Below are positions 1-7,976 of a DNA stretch of 14,154 bases, in pieces (the stretch's first letter is position 1; each line of letters begins with the position of its first letter). Both the position numbers and the translations under genes were made by a program. The notes beneath the pieces were generated by a model. It was not told the DNA's origin. It was given only the letters and a program-made list of their open reading frames with translations, and ran no database searches. The DNA is from Chrysochromulina tobinii (lineage: Eukaryota; Haptophyta; Prymnesiales; Chrysochromulinaceae), in contig JWZX01001084.1 of assembly GCA_001275005.1 (NCBI GenBank), positions 1 to 14,154 of the forward strand. The letters are read 5' to 3'.

Positions 1-147
1 GGCGCTGCCGCTGCCACCGCCGGCGCTGCCGCTGCCACCGCCGGCGCTGCCGCTGCCACCGCCGGCGCTGCCGCTGCCACCGCCGGCGCTGCCGCTGCCA
101 CCGCCGGTGCTGCCGCTGCCACCGCCGGCGCTGCCGCTACCACCGCG
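1..147. repeat. 21-bp GC-rich tandem minisatellite, about 7 copies
   Basis: The unit GGCGCTGCCGCTGCCACCGCC repeats head to tail seven times, with one T variant in copy six and a diverged seventh copy; the array continues past the left edge. The unit is seven codons, so any reading frame stays open: Pro-Ala-Val-Ala-Ala-Ala-Ala in the favoured minus frame, GGGSGSA in another minus frame, and ALPLPPP in one plus frame. Confidence 0.9.
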
Positions 148-1790
148 GCTGCCGCTGCCGCTGCCACCGCCGGCGCCGGCGCCGACGCCGCCACGGCAGA
201 CACGGCTTGCTCCGCTCTCGCGGGAGCCGCCGTGGCATTTGGCGTGGTAGCGACGCGCAAGGCAGCCACCATCGCGGTGTCGGTGAGTGTGGCAGCGTCG
301 GGCGTTGAAGTGTTGGGCCGTGGAGAAGCAGCGATGATGGGAGTGTTCGTGACCGAAGCTGTGGGAATTCGAGCAGCAACCGCCCAAGTGGCAGTGGGGC
401 TAGTCGCTGCAGCAACAGGGGCCGCTACGACGATTGCTGCCGGGACGACGGCAGCGGTGTTCGGGGCGGCGGCGGCGGCGGGAACGGCGGCAGCTGACGT
501 CGCGGTTACGGCGGGGGCTGCGGAGGTGGCGGCAGGGACAGTGGCGGTGGCTACCGCCGGGACGGCAGCGGAGGCTGCAGGGACCGTGGCGGCAGCGGCG
601 GCGGTTGTAGCGGCAGCGGCGGCGGCAGTGGCGGCAGTGGCGGCGGCTGTGGCGGCAGTGGCGGCGGCTGTGGCGGCCGGTACGCTTGCAACCAGGACAG
701 CCGCAGCTCCGGTGGCAGGGAGGGAGGCTGTGGTGGCGGCGGCGGTGGAGGCTGTGGTGGCGGCGGCGGTGGCGGCTGTGGTGGCGGCAGCGGTGGCGAC
801 GGCGGGTGCAGCGGTGGGCGCGGCGGCGGTGGCGACATTTCTGGGCCCCGAGGTGGACGCCGAGGTGTTCGCCGACGCATTGGCATCAGACGCATTGGCC
901 TCGGACGCGTCGAGCTCGGCGACCGCATCGAGCTCGAAGGGGTCGAGCCCGCCCTGGTAGATCCAGCCGTTGGAGACGCAATAGGCGGGGCAGTTGCACC
1001 CGCTGAAGTTGCCCTCCTCGTCGAAGAAGTCATACTCTGGGAACTGCTCACCCTCGTCGCCTTGGTCGTTGCGATACCACCACGGGTCTTCCTCGCCCTC
1101 TTCATACGCTCGCGTGCCCCTCCAGTACTCGTCCATGCCGGTGAAGTTGCCCGTCTCGTCCCACGCCCGGCTCACGTTGCCCCAGTCGATGGGTGCACCG
1201 TCCTCGTCGAACGACTCGTTGAACCGCGTGTGGTACTCACTCGCGTCTTCCTGCGATGACGGATATCCGTCCTCTAGAGGCGCGCACTCGGCATACTTGC
1301 GCCCGAATGAGCCCTTGACGAAGGTATCCGTCGCGGAGCACGCCTCGGTGACATAGCACCAGGGCGCCTGCATCTCGTACTCCCAGCCGTAACAGTATGC
1401 GCCGAAGCCGTGGTCGTTGCTGTAGCCGCTGCACTGGCAGCCCGAGCCTGGACCGGCACCGCCCGTCCAGTGCCGCCGCTGAGCCCACTGCGCTGAGTTC
1501 GCGGTGCGGCTCGCGTCGATGAGCAGCTCGACCATCGAGCTCGGCAGGATCATGATGCGGAAGAGCGCGGTGTGGTTGACCGGCCGCGTCGCCGTTGCTC
1601 GCAGCCTGCCGTCGTGCGGAGATACCTCCAGGTACTTGCCCGCGTGCGCCGAGCGGATGGCGACGATTTCGCCCTCCTTGGGCAGGAAGGTGCGAATGCT
1701 GCTGTCGCCCGTCGTGGCCACGGCCGTGAAGAGTAGTAGGCCGCCGCACGCGATGGCCGAGGCGATGATTAGCTTCTTGGACATGGACAT
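1..1790 (-). CDS. Partial secreted or signal-anchored Cys-rich protein with long Ala/Thr-rich tail
   Basis: An open frame runs from ATG 1790-1788 to the left edge (596 codons, no stop); an in-frame TAG lies just upstream of the ATG. Residues 1-30 have a basic start (SKK) and a hydrophobic run (LIIASAIACGGLLLFTAVA), so a signal peptide or type II anchor. Residues about 41-82 (VAIRSAHAGKYLEV, then LFRIMIL) resemble one fascin/ricin-like beta-trefoil repeat. Residues 118-169 form a Cys module (C118, C120, C133, C145, C151, C169) with APWCYV, similar in style to fibronectin-II/kringle cores. Acidic, Trp-rich segments follow (DWGN, EDPWWY, and a CNCPAYC cluster near residue 260). From about residue 315 the frame is Ala/Thr/Pro/Val low complexity. 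The N-terminal 300 residues look firmly coding. The tail is less certain because other frames there are also low complexity, and splicing or a frame change could occur. Function unknown; probably cell surface or extracellular. Confidence 0.6.
   Translation of the reverse strand, partial: MSMSKKLIIASAIACGGLLLFTAVATTGDSSIRTFLPKEGEIVAIRSAHAGKYLEVSPHDGRLRATATRPVNHTALFRIMILPSSMVELLIDASRTANSAQWAQRRHWTGGAGPGSGCQCSGYSNDHGFGAYCYGWEYEMQAPWCYVTEACSATDTFVKGSFGRKYAECAPLEDGYPSSQEDASEYHTRFNESFDEDGAPIDWGNVSRAWDETGNFTGMDEYWRGTRAYEEGEEDPWWYRNDQGDEGEQFPEYDFFDEEGNFSGCNCPAYCVSNGWIYQGGLDPFELDAVAELDASEANASDANASANTSASTSGPRNVATAAAPTAAPAVATAAATTAATAAATTASTAAATTASLPATGAAAVLVASVPAATAAATAATAAATAATAAAAAATTAAAAATVPAASAAVPAVATATVPAATSAAPAVTATSAAAVPAAAAAPNTAAVVPAAIVVAAPVAAATSPTATWAVAARIPTASVTNTPIIAASPRPNTSTPDAATLTDTAMVAALRVATTPNATAAPARAEQAVSAVAASAPAPAVAAAAAAAVVAAAPAVAAAAPAVAAAAPAVAAAAPAVAAAAPAVAAAAPAVAAAA
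726..797. repeat. 24-bp tandem repeat, 3 copies
   Basis: Three consecutive 24-bp units beginning GGCTGTGGTGGCGGC differ from one another at one or two positions. They lie inside the low-complexity part of the leftmost gene and preserve frame (eight codons). Looser Gly-codon-like repeats of the same kind continue leftward to about 500. Confidence 0.8.
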
Positions 1791-1912
1791 GACGTGGAGC
1801 TAACTTTTAGACTTGCAGTCCTCCCTTTGCTTACACCATGGCTGTGAACCGCTAAACCGTAAACGCGGGCTTTCCACTCAAACTCCGAAACATATACATG
1901 CAAAATATCAAG

Positions 1913-1922
1913 ATACATGTAT
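1913..1922. promoter_or_regulatory. ATACATGTAT palindrome (site 1)
   Basis: Perfect 10-bp palindrome about 125 bp upstream of the start of the leftmost gene. Its core ACATGTAT recurs at 1987, 2084, 9389 and 11763; all five are intergenic and upstream of genes, and I found none inside the coding regions. Function is inferred only from this distribution. Confidence 0.4.
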
Positions 1923-1983
1923 TCTCTTGAGGAATGTAACAGGGCATTTAAGATACATTTGAGATACATCAGGATACATTAGG

Positions 1984-1995
1984 GATACATGTATC
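1984..1995. promoter_or_regulatory. GATACATGTATC palindrome (site 2)
   Basis: Perfect 12-bp palindrome embedded in the GATACAT array, between the two divergent genes. It is the longest example of the recurring ACATGTAT element in this window. Confidence 0.4.
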
Positions 1996-2082
1996 CTTCA
2001 GGATACACGCAGGATACATCACGATACATGTCCCCCCCTAACCCCTGCCGGGGCCTGAGTGTCCGGATCAACATCCCACATC

Positions 2083-2092
2083 TACATGTATC
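2083..2092. promoter_or_regulatory. TACATGTATC element (site 3)
   Basis: Third copy of the ACATGTAT core in the same divergent region, separate from the array and about 320 bp upstream of the channel start codon. The central TACATGTA is a perfect palindrome. Confidence 0.35.
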
Positions 2093-2411
2093 TACGACAA
2101 CGAACGACAACGCAACCAACGGATCATGCCACGAATCAACTGGGCGGGAGGGCCGAGTTGGCGATGCTGAGTGGGAGTGCACGCCTGGCCTGCGTCGACG
2201 ACAACGAATCGTTAAGAGGGGGCTTCAATACCTCTGCGATGAAACTACCGTACTCAACATCGAAACAAAACTGGCACGAGAAGAACAAAAGGCCCAAACG
2301 CTGCCAAGGCACGCGAACTAGACAGTCGGGGCGGAGTAGTGATCGGCAACGGGCAACGCCGCGTCGCCTCCGCGTCGCCCATACCCGCGCCACGACTGCG
2401 ACCCCCGGCCG

Positions 2412-5400
2412 ATGGCGAACCCGAGTGTGTTGATGGGGTCGTCCCATGAAGACGCTAACAGTATCACAAGCCCAAGACTGCACGACCTATCCGCTGACGC
2501 GGCACTCCTGCGTTACCACCTTGGGATCCCGGAGAGCGCGAATCTAGCGCAGACTATCGAAGAGGCGTGCAAGATTCTTCAGCTTGCCGGAGAACTCAGG
2601 GAGGAGCCAAGCATCGTCGTCAAGGCGGAGCGCTGTTTAGCAGTTCTTGAAAGCAAGATCGAAGGTCACAACCAACGCTCGAAGACGGCTTGGGGGCTAG
2701 CCGTGCATCAGGAGCCACGGCGCACGTGCCTGTGGCTCGTCGATTCGCCTGCAATTAATAACCTCGTGTTGGTCGTGATCCTTGCAAATTGTGTTCTCAT
2801 GGCGATGGACGTGCCAACCGGCGTCTCGCCTGAACTCGGCATTTTCATGGAGAGGGCCAACCATTTCTTCCTGGGCTTTTACACGCTGGAGTTGCTCGCG
2901 CGCGTGGTCGCGCTTGGTTTGCACTGCGAGCCCGGCGGCTTCTTCAGCGACCCGTTCACCGTCTTTGAAGGGTCCATCGTTGTCGTCAGCTGGATTGTGC
3001 TTCTGGTACCCACTGACACCCACGCCGTGCGCTCGATGATGCGCTGCTTCCGCTCACTGCGCATGCTCTTTGTGCTGAAGGAGATCCCGGGTATGTCCGA
3101 GCTCTTCAATACTGCGCGCCAGTGCATCCCGTCTGTTGGGAATGTCGCGGGTTTGGCCTTCGGAATTCTCTTGATCATGGGAGTGGCCGGCGTGCAGTTC
3201 TTCCGAGGCGCCTACCACTTCCGCTGCGCAGACGAGGGTATCACGGCGTATGCACACTCGCACCACTTGCCGCTGCGCGTGCGTGGTCATCTGCAACTAG
3301 ACGACCAGCCGGCACCAGAGGGCGATTTCTCTTGGCAGCAGCGCTTCGACACAAAGGGCATCTTTTGCTTCAGCCAGCATGATCGCTGTCCAAAAGGCAC
3401 GGTGTGCTACGAGTTCGAGAACAACCCGGCTGGGGAACTGTCCTTTGACTCCACCTTGAAGGCTACGATTCCGGTCCTGCTGACGCTCATGATCGATGGC
3501 TGGGCAGAGCAAATGTTCAACCTGATGGATGCTGTCGGCTGGTCTGCAGTGCCATACTTTGTCATCATGGTCACGTTTGGAGGCTTCCTTGTGCTCCAGC
3601 TCTTCCTCGCCGTCATCTCCGACACGTTCGTCTGCATCGAGCAGCAGCGACGGGCGCGCGGTCCCCGTGAAGACGTCGTCGCGAGCTTTTTCGATATCAC
3701 CGATCCCGATGGCGACGGCCTAAACCATGGTGAGCTGATGAACTTCCTTCGCACCGAGGGCGACATTTACCATTCATTCGACACGAACCAGGATGGTCAG
3801 GTGAGCGCCGGGGAATTTGAAGAGGGCGTCAAGAAGGTGTTCAAGTCCTTAGACACCAACCAGGATGGCAGGCTAAGCCGCGCAGAGATTGAGCAGGGCA
3901 TGAAGAAGTTACTGTCCACGAAGGAGTTACGATCCACACGATCTTCTGGTAGCGTTCATGGCGGAGCAGTATTGCAACCAGGCAACGCACCCATGGGCGG
4001 CTTGATCGAGCCACCCAGGTCGCAGAGTATGATGGCAGCGCTGACGAAGCCCATCGAGGCCCTCGTCACAGCTCCATACTTCATGTACTCTGTCAATCTC
4101 CTCGTCTTGTCAAACCTGGTGATCATGGCGTTGCCATACCACAATGAGCCGATCGAGCGCACGCGACTGCTGGAGGATATTTCGAATGTGCTCTCATGCA
4201 TCTTCATCGCCGAGTTTGGGCTCAGGAACGTGGGCCTAGGCTTGAAGCGCTACTGGGGCAATCCATGGAACGTAGTGGACGGCTCGCTTGCCGTCCTCTC
4301 AATCGGAGAGTTCATGCTGCAGAGCGTCGCAAGCCACGGACTCACCCATGGAGAAGATCCCTCGAGCTTCATCTCGACGATCCGACTGCTGCGGATCGTT
4401 CGTGTCGTGCGCACGATACGTTTGGCTCGAGAATGGCCGACGATGTACCGTAACATTCTAGCCTTCGTAAGGGCCATCCCCCAGGTCGCCAACTTGCTCA
4501 TCCTCATGTGCTGCGTGGTGTTCATCTTCGCGATCGTGGGGATGCAAGTCTTCGGCCTCACTAACCTCTCGGCACGGCGCGACTCTCACTCGCATTTCGA
4601 ATCTTTTGGTGCGGCGGCGCTGACCGTCTTCGAAAGCTTTGCGATCGACCTTTCGGATGTGGCGCGAGCGTGCTACGAAGCCGCCGGCTTGTTGCCGACC
4701 ATGCTCTATTTTGTCCCAGTGCTCGTGATCGGCAAACTGGCGCTCATGAACCTCTTCGTGGCAATTCTGCTAGATGCCTTCAGAAACAACGTCGGTGAGA
4801 AGGAGTCTGATGAGTCTGAACAGCTTCAATCATCGTTGAGCCCAAGGTATGAACCCACTTCGATCATTGATGAGCCCAAGGCGGACGCTGATGCTAAAGC
4901 AAAGCTCATCGGGTCCTTTGACGCTGAGGCTGCGGAGAGCGGCAGAGCAGGAGGTGCTGACAGCGAGTTTGACGAGCAGCGGATGACGCTGATGCAAAGA
5001 CTGGCCAGCCAGCAACAAAAAATGGCCGGTGTCTTCTCTCGGCTACTGCGTTGGACGAGGCACCCGTCAATAGATGTCCCACTCGAGCTTGAGCTCCTCA
5101 CCACAGACTCGAAAATGCGCGATACTGCCGCTGCTATCGTCTCTGATTACCGGTTTGAGATCGTCATCACCTTCCTCATCGTGGTCTCCACCTTCTGCCT
5201 CGTGCTGGATGGACCACGTCAGGAGCCCAAGTTCCTGTGCTCGGACTTCCCTACGGACTCAAGTGAGTACGACGAGTGCGCAAACGCCACCCTGAAGCCT
5301 TACCTCGAGGTGGCGAACGTCTGCCTGACGATCATCTTTACGCTCGAGGCATCCCTCAAGGTGTTTGCATACCGTCGGGCATTCTTCACAAGCAGATGGA

Positions 5401-7976
5401 ATCTGATCGACTTTGTGATCGTGTGCAGCTCGCTTCTCAGCCTGTTCCCGTTCTTCTCGATGTTCCAAACGCTACGCGTGATGCGCGTGCTCCGCCCGCT
5501 GCGGTTGCTCATTCGCAACCCAAGCATGAAGGTCGTCATTGAGACCTTGGTCAGCACAATCCCAGCAGTGATCAACGTCCAGGTCTTTGTGATGGGCCTC
5601 ATGGGCATCTTCACCCTCGTTGGCATGCAGCTATTCATGGGCACATTCGCTTCGTGCACGACTCGGGCTCTGACCACGCGCGCCCTCTGCCTCGCCAGTG
5701 AGACATCTGCCAGCACTGAAGCCTCCCTGCCCCTGCCCGAAGTGATGCCTGAGAATCGGCGTGTGCTTCGTGGCTCGGGGCAGCGTGTGGGGTCGCGCGA
5801 GAACATATGGCTCAATCCCGACGAGGGCAACTTCGACTCGTTTGGAGATTCGATGCTGACCCTCTTCATTGCAATGACGGGCGACAATATGCCCCGACTG
5901 ATGTGGATCGGGATGGATGCGGAGGGCGTGGACGTGGCCCCTGTGCGCAAGGACTGGTCTTACGCCGCCATCTACTTCTTGGCTTGGCATGTCGTCGGGA
6001 CGTTCATGTCACTCAATCTGTTCGTTGGGGCCATCGTCGAGACGTTTTCCAAACTACGGAAGAGAGGCGACGGCATGGCTTTAATGACACCGGCTCAGCA
6101 GCACTGGACCGACCTGCTGCGTGATGTTCGGCTCATGACCCCGATTAGCATCTTTCGGCCGCCTACCCAGGACTCGTGGCTGGCACGAAACATTCGTATG
6201 CCGCTGTACAGGCTGGCGACCTCGCGCTATCTCGAGTATGCCGCGTACTTTGTGATCTCCGCCAACTTGGTACAGCTCTGCGGGGATTACTTCCGCATCG
6301 AGGAGAACGAGCTGCATCATGCCATGTACGAGGCGTTCACGACCATGTTCCGCATCATGTACCTTTTGGAGTTCCTGATCAAGATAATGGGTCTGGGCGT
6401 GCAAGGCTACTTTTCGTCGGGAAGCCGACGCGTCGAGTTTTTGCTGCTGGTGGCTACAGGATTAGAATGCACGCAGGGCGCTTCGGATGCGCTCTTTCCT
6501 CCGATGCTCCTCCGATTCCTGCGCCTTGTCAGGGTGCTCCGCATCCTTCGACTCCTGGGCGACCGTCGTCTTCGTCGCATACGCGAGCTTCTGCAGACGC
6601 TACTACTCTGTCTACCCGCTGTGATGAACGTCGCCTCCGTCCTATTCCTCGTGATGTCCATCTATGCCGTGCTCGGCATGCAGCTCTTCCCGTTCGTCAA
6701 GCGCGGCAAGAGCCTCAACGAGTACTCCAACTTCGAGTCCTACGGCAGAGCCATGCTGCTTCTCTTTCAAGTACTAACAGGCGACGATTGGTACATGATA
6801 ATGCGCGATGCCGCTATCGACTACGACCATGGCTGCAACCCGGATGCAGTCCCATCCGACTGTGGCACCGCTCTCGCGATCCCCTTTTTCGTCTCGTTTG
6901 TGCTGATCGGCGCCTTCATCTTTCTCAACCTCATCGTGGCGGTGGTGCTCGAGTGTTATGACGCGTTGCGTGCTTGGAAGGATGCGAGTGAGCTGGCGGA
7001 GCAGAGCGGCAAGCCTGGCTTCATCTCCACGGACCACCTAATTGAGTTTCAGGAGCTGTGGGCTGAGTATGCGAAGGACAATCGGGATGACGAGGGCTTT
7101 TCCGCCATTCATTTCAAGGACCTTCCCAGCCTTGTGTCCCAGCTCACCTATCCACTCGGCCTTCGCCGCAAGGAGGACGAGGGCAAAGTCGTTAGCTACG
7201 CCACGATCAATTTCGACGAGGCACAGAGGCTCGGTGCTGCCGCACGACTAAGCGAGAACAGGGCGTCCTCCAGGAATCTCTTGGCCTCCCGCGATCTATT
7301 GAGGACGCCGTCGGCCAATCTCTTGGCTAGTGCACGAGCGAGCTCCTCACAGAGCGACCCGGTGCACGGGCGGGCACAGGAGCGAGAGGCGATTCACTTC
7401 TGCTTGCAGATCAAAGGGCTGCGAGGCAAGGTGGACAGCCCGGAATGGCTTGATTTTCATGATACGGCCATCGCACTGATCCACCACAGTTTCACAAGGA
7501 GCGACGTCGCATCGCCCTTTGAGTGCATCCCGCCAGAGCACGCCGGAGAGAGCGCAACGTTCCGAGAGCTGGAACGCTTCGAAGCAGAGGATGCTCGAGT
7601 CCACGCCTTCAATGAACGCTTCCGACGTACCTTTGTTGGACCCTCCGCTGTTGAACGCTTCCGACGTTCCGTGGTTGGACTCTCCGCTGTGTCGGGCAAC
7701 AACGGTGCCACCACGCCGGGCAGACTCCCGCGCTCTTTGTTCAAGAAACCGGCGACAGTGGGATCGGTCTCCGCATCGGCCAGGGCCTCAGCGCCCGCGC
7801 CGGTTGTCGCATTGCTGATCTCGGCGGCTGCAGATCCCGCGAAGGCGGCCGCAGCGCCCGAGGGACAGGTTTCAGCAGCCGTGGCGCCGACGGCCAGCCT
7901 GGCATCGCCGACAAAGCCGACGCCGAGAAGCAGGCCGCTATCGCCGACAAACAGGCCGGTACCCGCCATGGTGTGA
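2412..7976 (+). CDS. Four-domain voltage-gated cation channel (Cav/Nav-like) with EF-hands in the I-II linker
   Basis: An 1854-residue uninterrupted frame with four six-helix repeats. Approximate S1 starts are residues 115, 558, 915 and 1276. S4 arginines: DI R207/R211/R214/R217; DII R658 to R673 every third residue; DIII R1022/1025/1028/1031/1035; DIV R1368 to R1380 every third. The pore helices place Asp at the filter in each domain: D362 (MIDGW), D746 (FAIDLSD, no Trp), D1158 (MTGDN) and D1458 (LTGDDW), which points to a Ca2+- or mixed cation-selective pore in the plasma or an internal membrane. The I-II linker has three EF-hand loops at 431-441 (11 residues, shortened), 457-468 and 481-492 (canonical). 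The III-IV linker (about 1222-1275) starts MALMTPAQQHW and lacks an IFM motif. Residues about 1538-1584 (IEFQELWAEY, then PLGL) match the conserved Cav/Nav post-IVS6 EF-like domain. A variable Ala/Ser/Pro tail follows. ATG 2412 has G at +4; Met8 is the alternative start. Confidence 0.95.
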   Translation: MANPSVLMGSSHEDANSITSPRLHDLSADAALLRYHLGIPESANLAQTIEEACKILQLAGELREEPSIVVKAERCLAVLESKIEGHNQRSKTAWGLAVHQEPRRTCLWLVDSPAINNLVLVVILANCVLMAMDVPTGVSPELGIFMERANHFFLGFYTLELLARVVALGLHCEPGGFFSDPFTVFEGSIVVVSWIVLLVPTDTHAVRSMMRCFRSLRMLFVLKEIPGMSELFNTARQCIPSVGNVAGLAFGILLIMGVAGVQFFRGAYHFRCADEGITAYAHSHHLPLRVRGHLQLDDQPAPEGDFSWQQRFDTKGIFCFSQHDRCPKGTVCYEFENNPAGELSFDSTLKATIPVLLTLMIDGWAEQMFNLMDAVGWSAVPYFVIMVTFGGFLVLQLFLAVISDTFVCIEQQRRARGPREDVVASFFDITDPDGDGLNHGELMNFLRTEGDIYHSFDTNQDGQVSAGEFEEGVKKVFKSLDTNQDGRLSRAEIEQGMKKLLSTKELRSTRSSGSVHGGAVLQPGNAPMGGLIEPPRSQSMMAALTKPIEALVTAPYFMYSVNLLVLSNLVIMALPYHNEPIERTRLLEDISNVLSCIFIAEFGLRNVGLGLKRYWGNPWNVVDGSLAVLSIGEFMLQSVASHGLTHGEDPSSFISTIRLLRIVRVVRTIRLAREWPTMYRNILAFVRAIPQVANLLILMCCVVFIFAIVGMQVFGLTNLSARRDSHSHFESFGAAALTVFESFAIDLSDVARACYEAAGLLPTMLYFVPVLVIGKLALMNLFVAILLDAFRNNVGEKESDESEQLQSSLSPRYEPTSIIDEPKADADAKAKLIGSFDAEAAESGRAGGADSEFDEQRMTLMQRLASQQQKMAGVFSRLLRWTRHPSIDVPLELELLTTDSKMRDTAAAIVSDYRFEIVITFLIVVSTFCLVLDGPRQEPKFLCSDFPTDSSEYDECANATLKPYLEVANVCLTIIFTLEASLKVFAYRRAFFTSRWNLIDFVIVCSSLLSLFPFFSMFQTLRVMRVLRPLRLLIRNPSMKVVIETLVSTIPAVINVQVFVMGLMGIFTLVGMQLFMGTFASCTTRALTTRALCLASETSASTEASLPLPEVMPENRRVLRGSGQRVGSRENIWLNPDEGNFDSFGDSMLTLFIAMTGDNMPRLMWIGMDAEGVDVAPVRKDWSYAAIYFLAWHVVGTFMSLNLFVGAIVETFSKLRKRGDGMALMTPAQQHWTDLLRDVRLMTPISIFRPPTQDSWLARNIRMPLYRLATSRYLEYAAYFVISANLVQLCGDYFRIEENELHHAMYEAFTTMFRIMYLLEFLIKIMGLGVQGYFSSGSRRVEFLLLVATGLECTQGASDALFPPMLLRFLRLVRVLRILRLLGDRRLRRIRELLQTLLLCLPAVMNVASVLFLVMSIYAVLGMQLFPFVKRGKSLNEYSNFESYGRAMLLLFQVLTGDDWYMIMRDAAIDYDHGCNPDAVPSDCGTALAIPFFVSFVLIGAFIFLNLIVAVVLECYDALRAWKDASELAEQSGKPGFISTDHLIEFQELWAEYAKDNRDDEGFSAIHFKDLPSLVSQLTYPLGLRRKEDEGKVVSYATINFDEAQRLGAAARLSENRASSRNLLASRDLLRTPSANLLASARASSSQSDPVHGRAQEREAIHFCLQIKGLRGKVDSPEWLDFHDTAIALIHHSFTRSDVASPFECIPPEHAGESATFRELERFEAEDARVHAFNERFRRTFVGPSAVERFRRSVVGLSAVSGNNGATTPGRLPRSLFKKPATVGSVSASARASAPAPVVALLISAAADPAKAAAAPEGQVSAAVAPTASLASPTKPTPRSRPLSPTNRPVPAMV
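7614..7691 (+). repeat. 39-bp tandem duplication in the channel tail
   Basis: Two adjacent 39-bp copies start at 7614 and 7653. They encode 13-residue units ERFRRTFVGPSAV and ERFRRSVVGLSAV, a basic motif repeated within the variable C-terminal tail of the channel. The reading frame is kept. It is probably a recent duplication with no domain-level meaning. Confidence 0.8.

Larger units (their letters stand above)
1912..2029. repeat. GATACAT array at roughly 10-11 bp spacing
   Basis: GATACAT begins at 1912, 1952, 1963, 1973, 1984, 2013 and 2023, with a GATACAC variant at 2002. Most neighbours are 10 or 11 bp apart, close to one DNA helical turn; the exceptions are the first gap (40) and 1984 to 2002 (18). 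The copy at 1984-1995 extends into a perfect 12-bp palindrome, GATACATGTATC. It could be a tandem minisatellite of an approximately AGGATACATT unit or a phased protein-binding array. Confidence 0.75.
1791..2411. promoter_or_regulatory. Divergent intergenic region (putative bidirectional promoter)
   Basis: This 621-bp gap separates the start of the leftmost minus-strand gene from the start of the channel gene on the plus strand, so it should hold both promoters. Its left half is much AT-richer than the flanking genes. It contains the GATACAT array (1912-2029), ATACATGTAT-type palindromes and a C-run (about 2031-2037). I see no convincing TATA box, and the short open frames here have no recognisable protein features. 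Confidence 0.55.

Noticed and set aside
232-960. Plus-strand Ala-rich open frame of 242 codons
   Set aside because: Pure Ala/Val low complexity produced by GC-rich repeats, overlapping the better-supported minus-strand gene that has a start codon, leader and Cys module.
1912-2029. CRISPR-like array
   Set aside because: The 7-bp repeats and 3-4 bp gaps are far too short for a CRISPR array, and the surrounding genes are eukaryotic.
6176-6961. 261-codon plus frame inside the channel gene
   Set aside because: It lies wholly within channel domain IV in another frame and encodes nothing recognisable.
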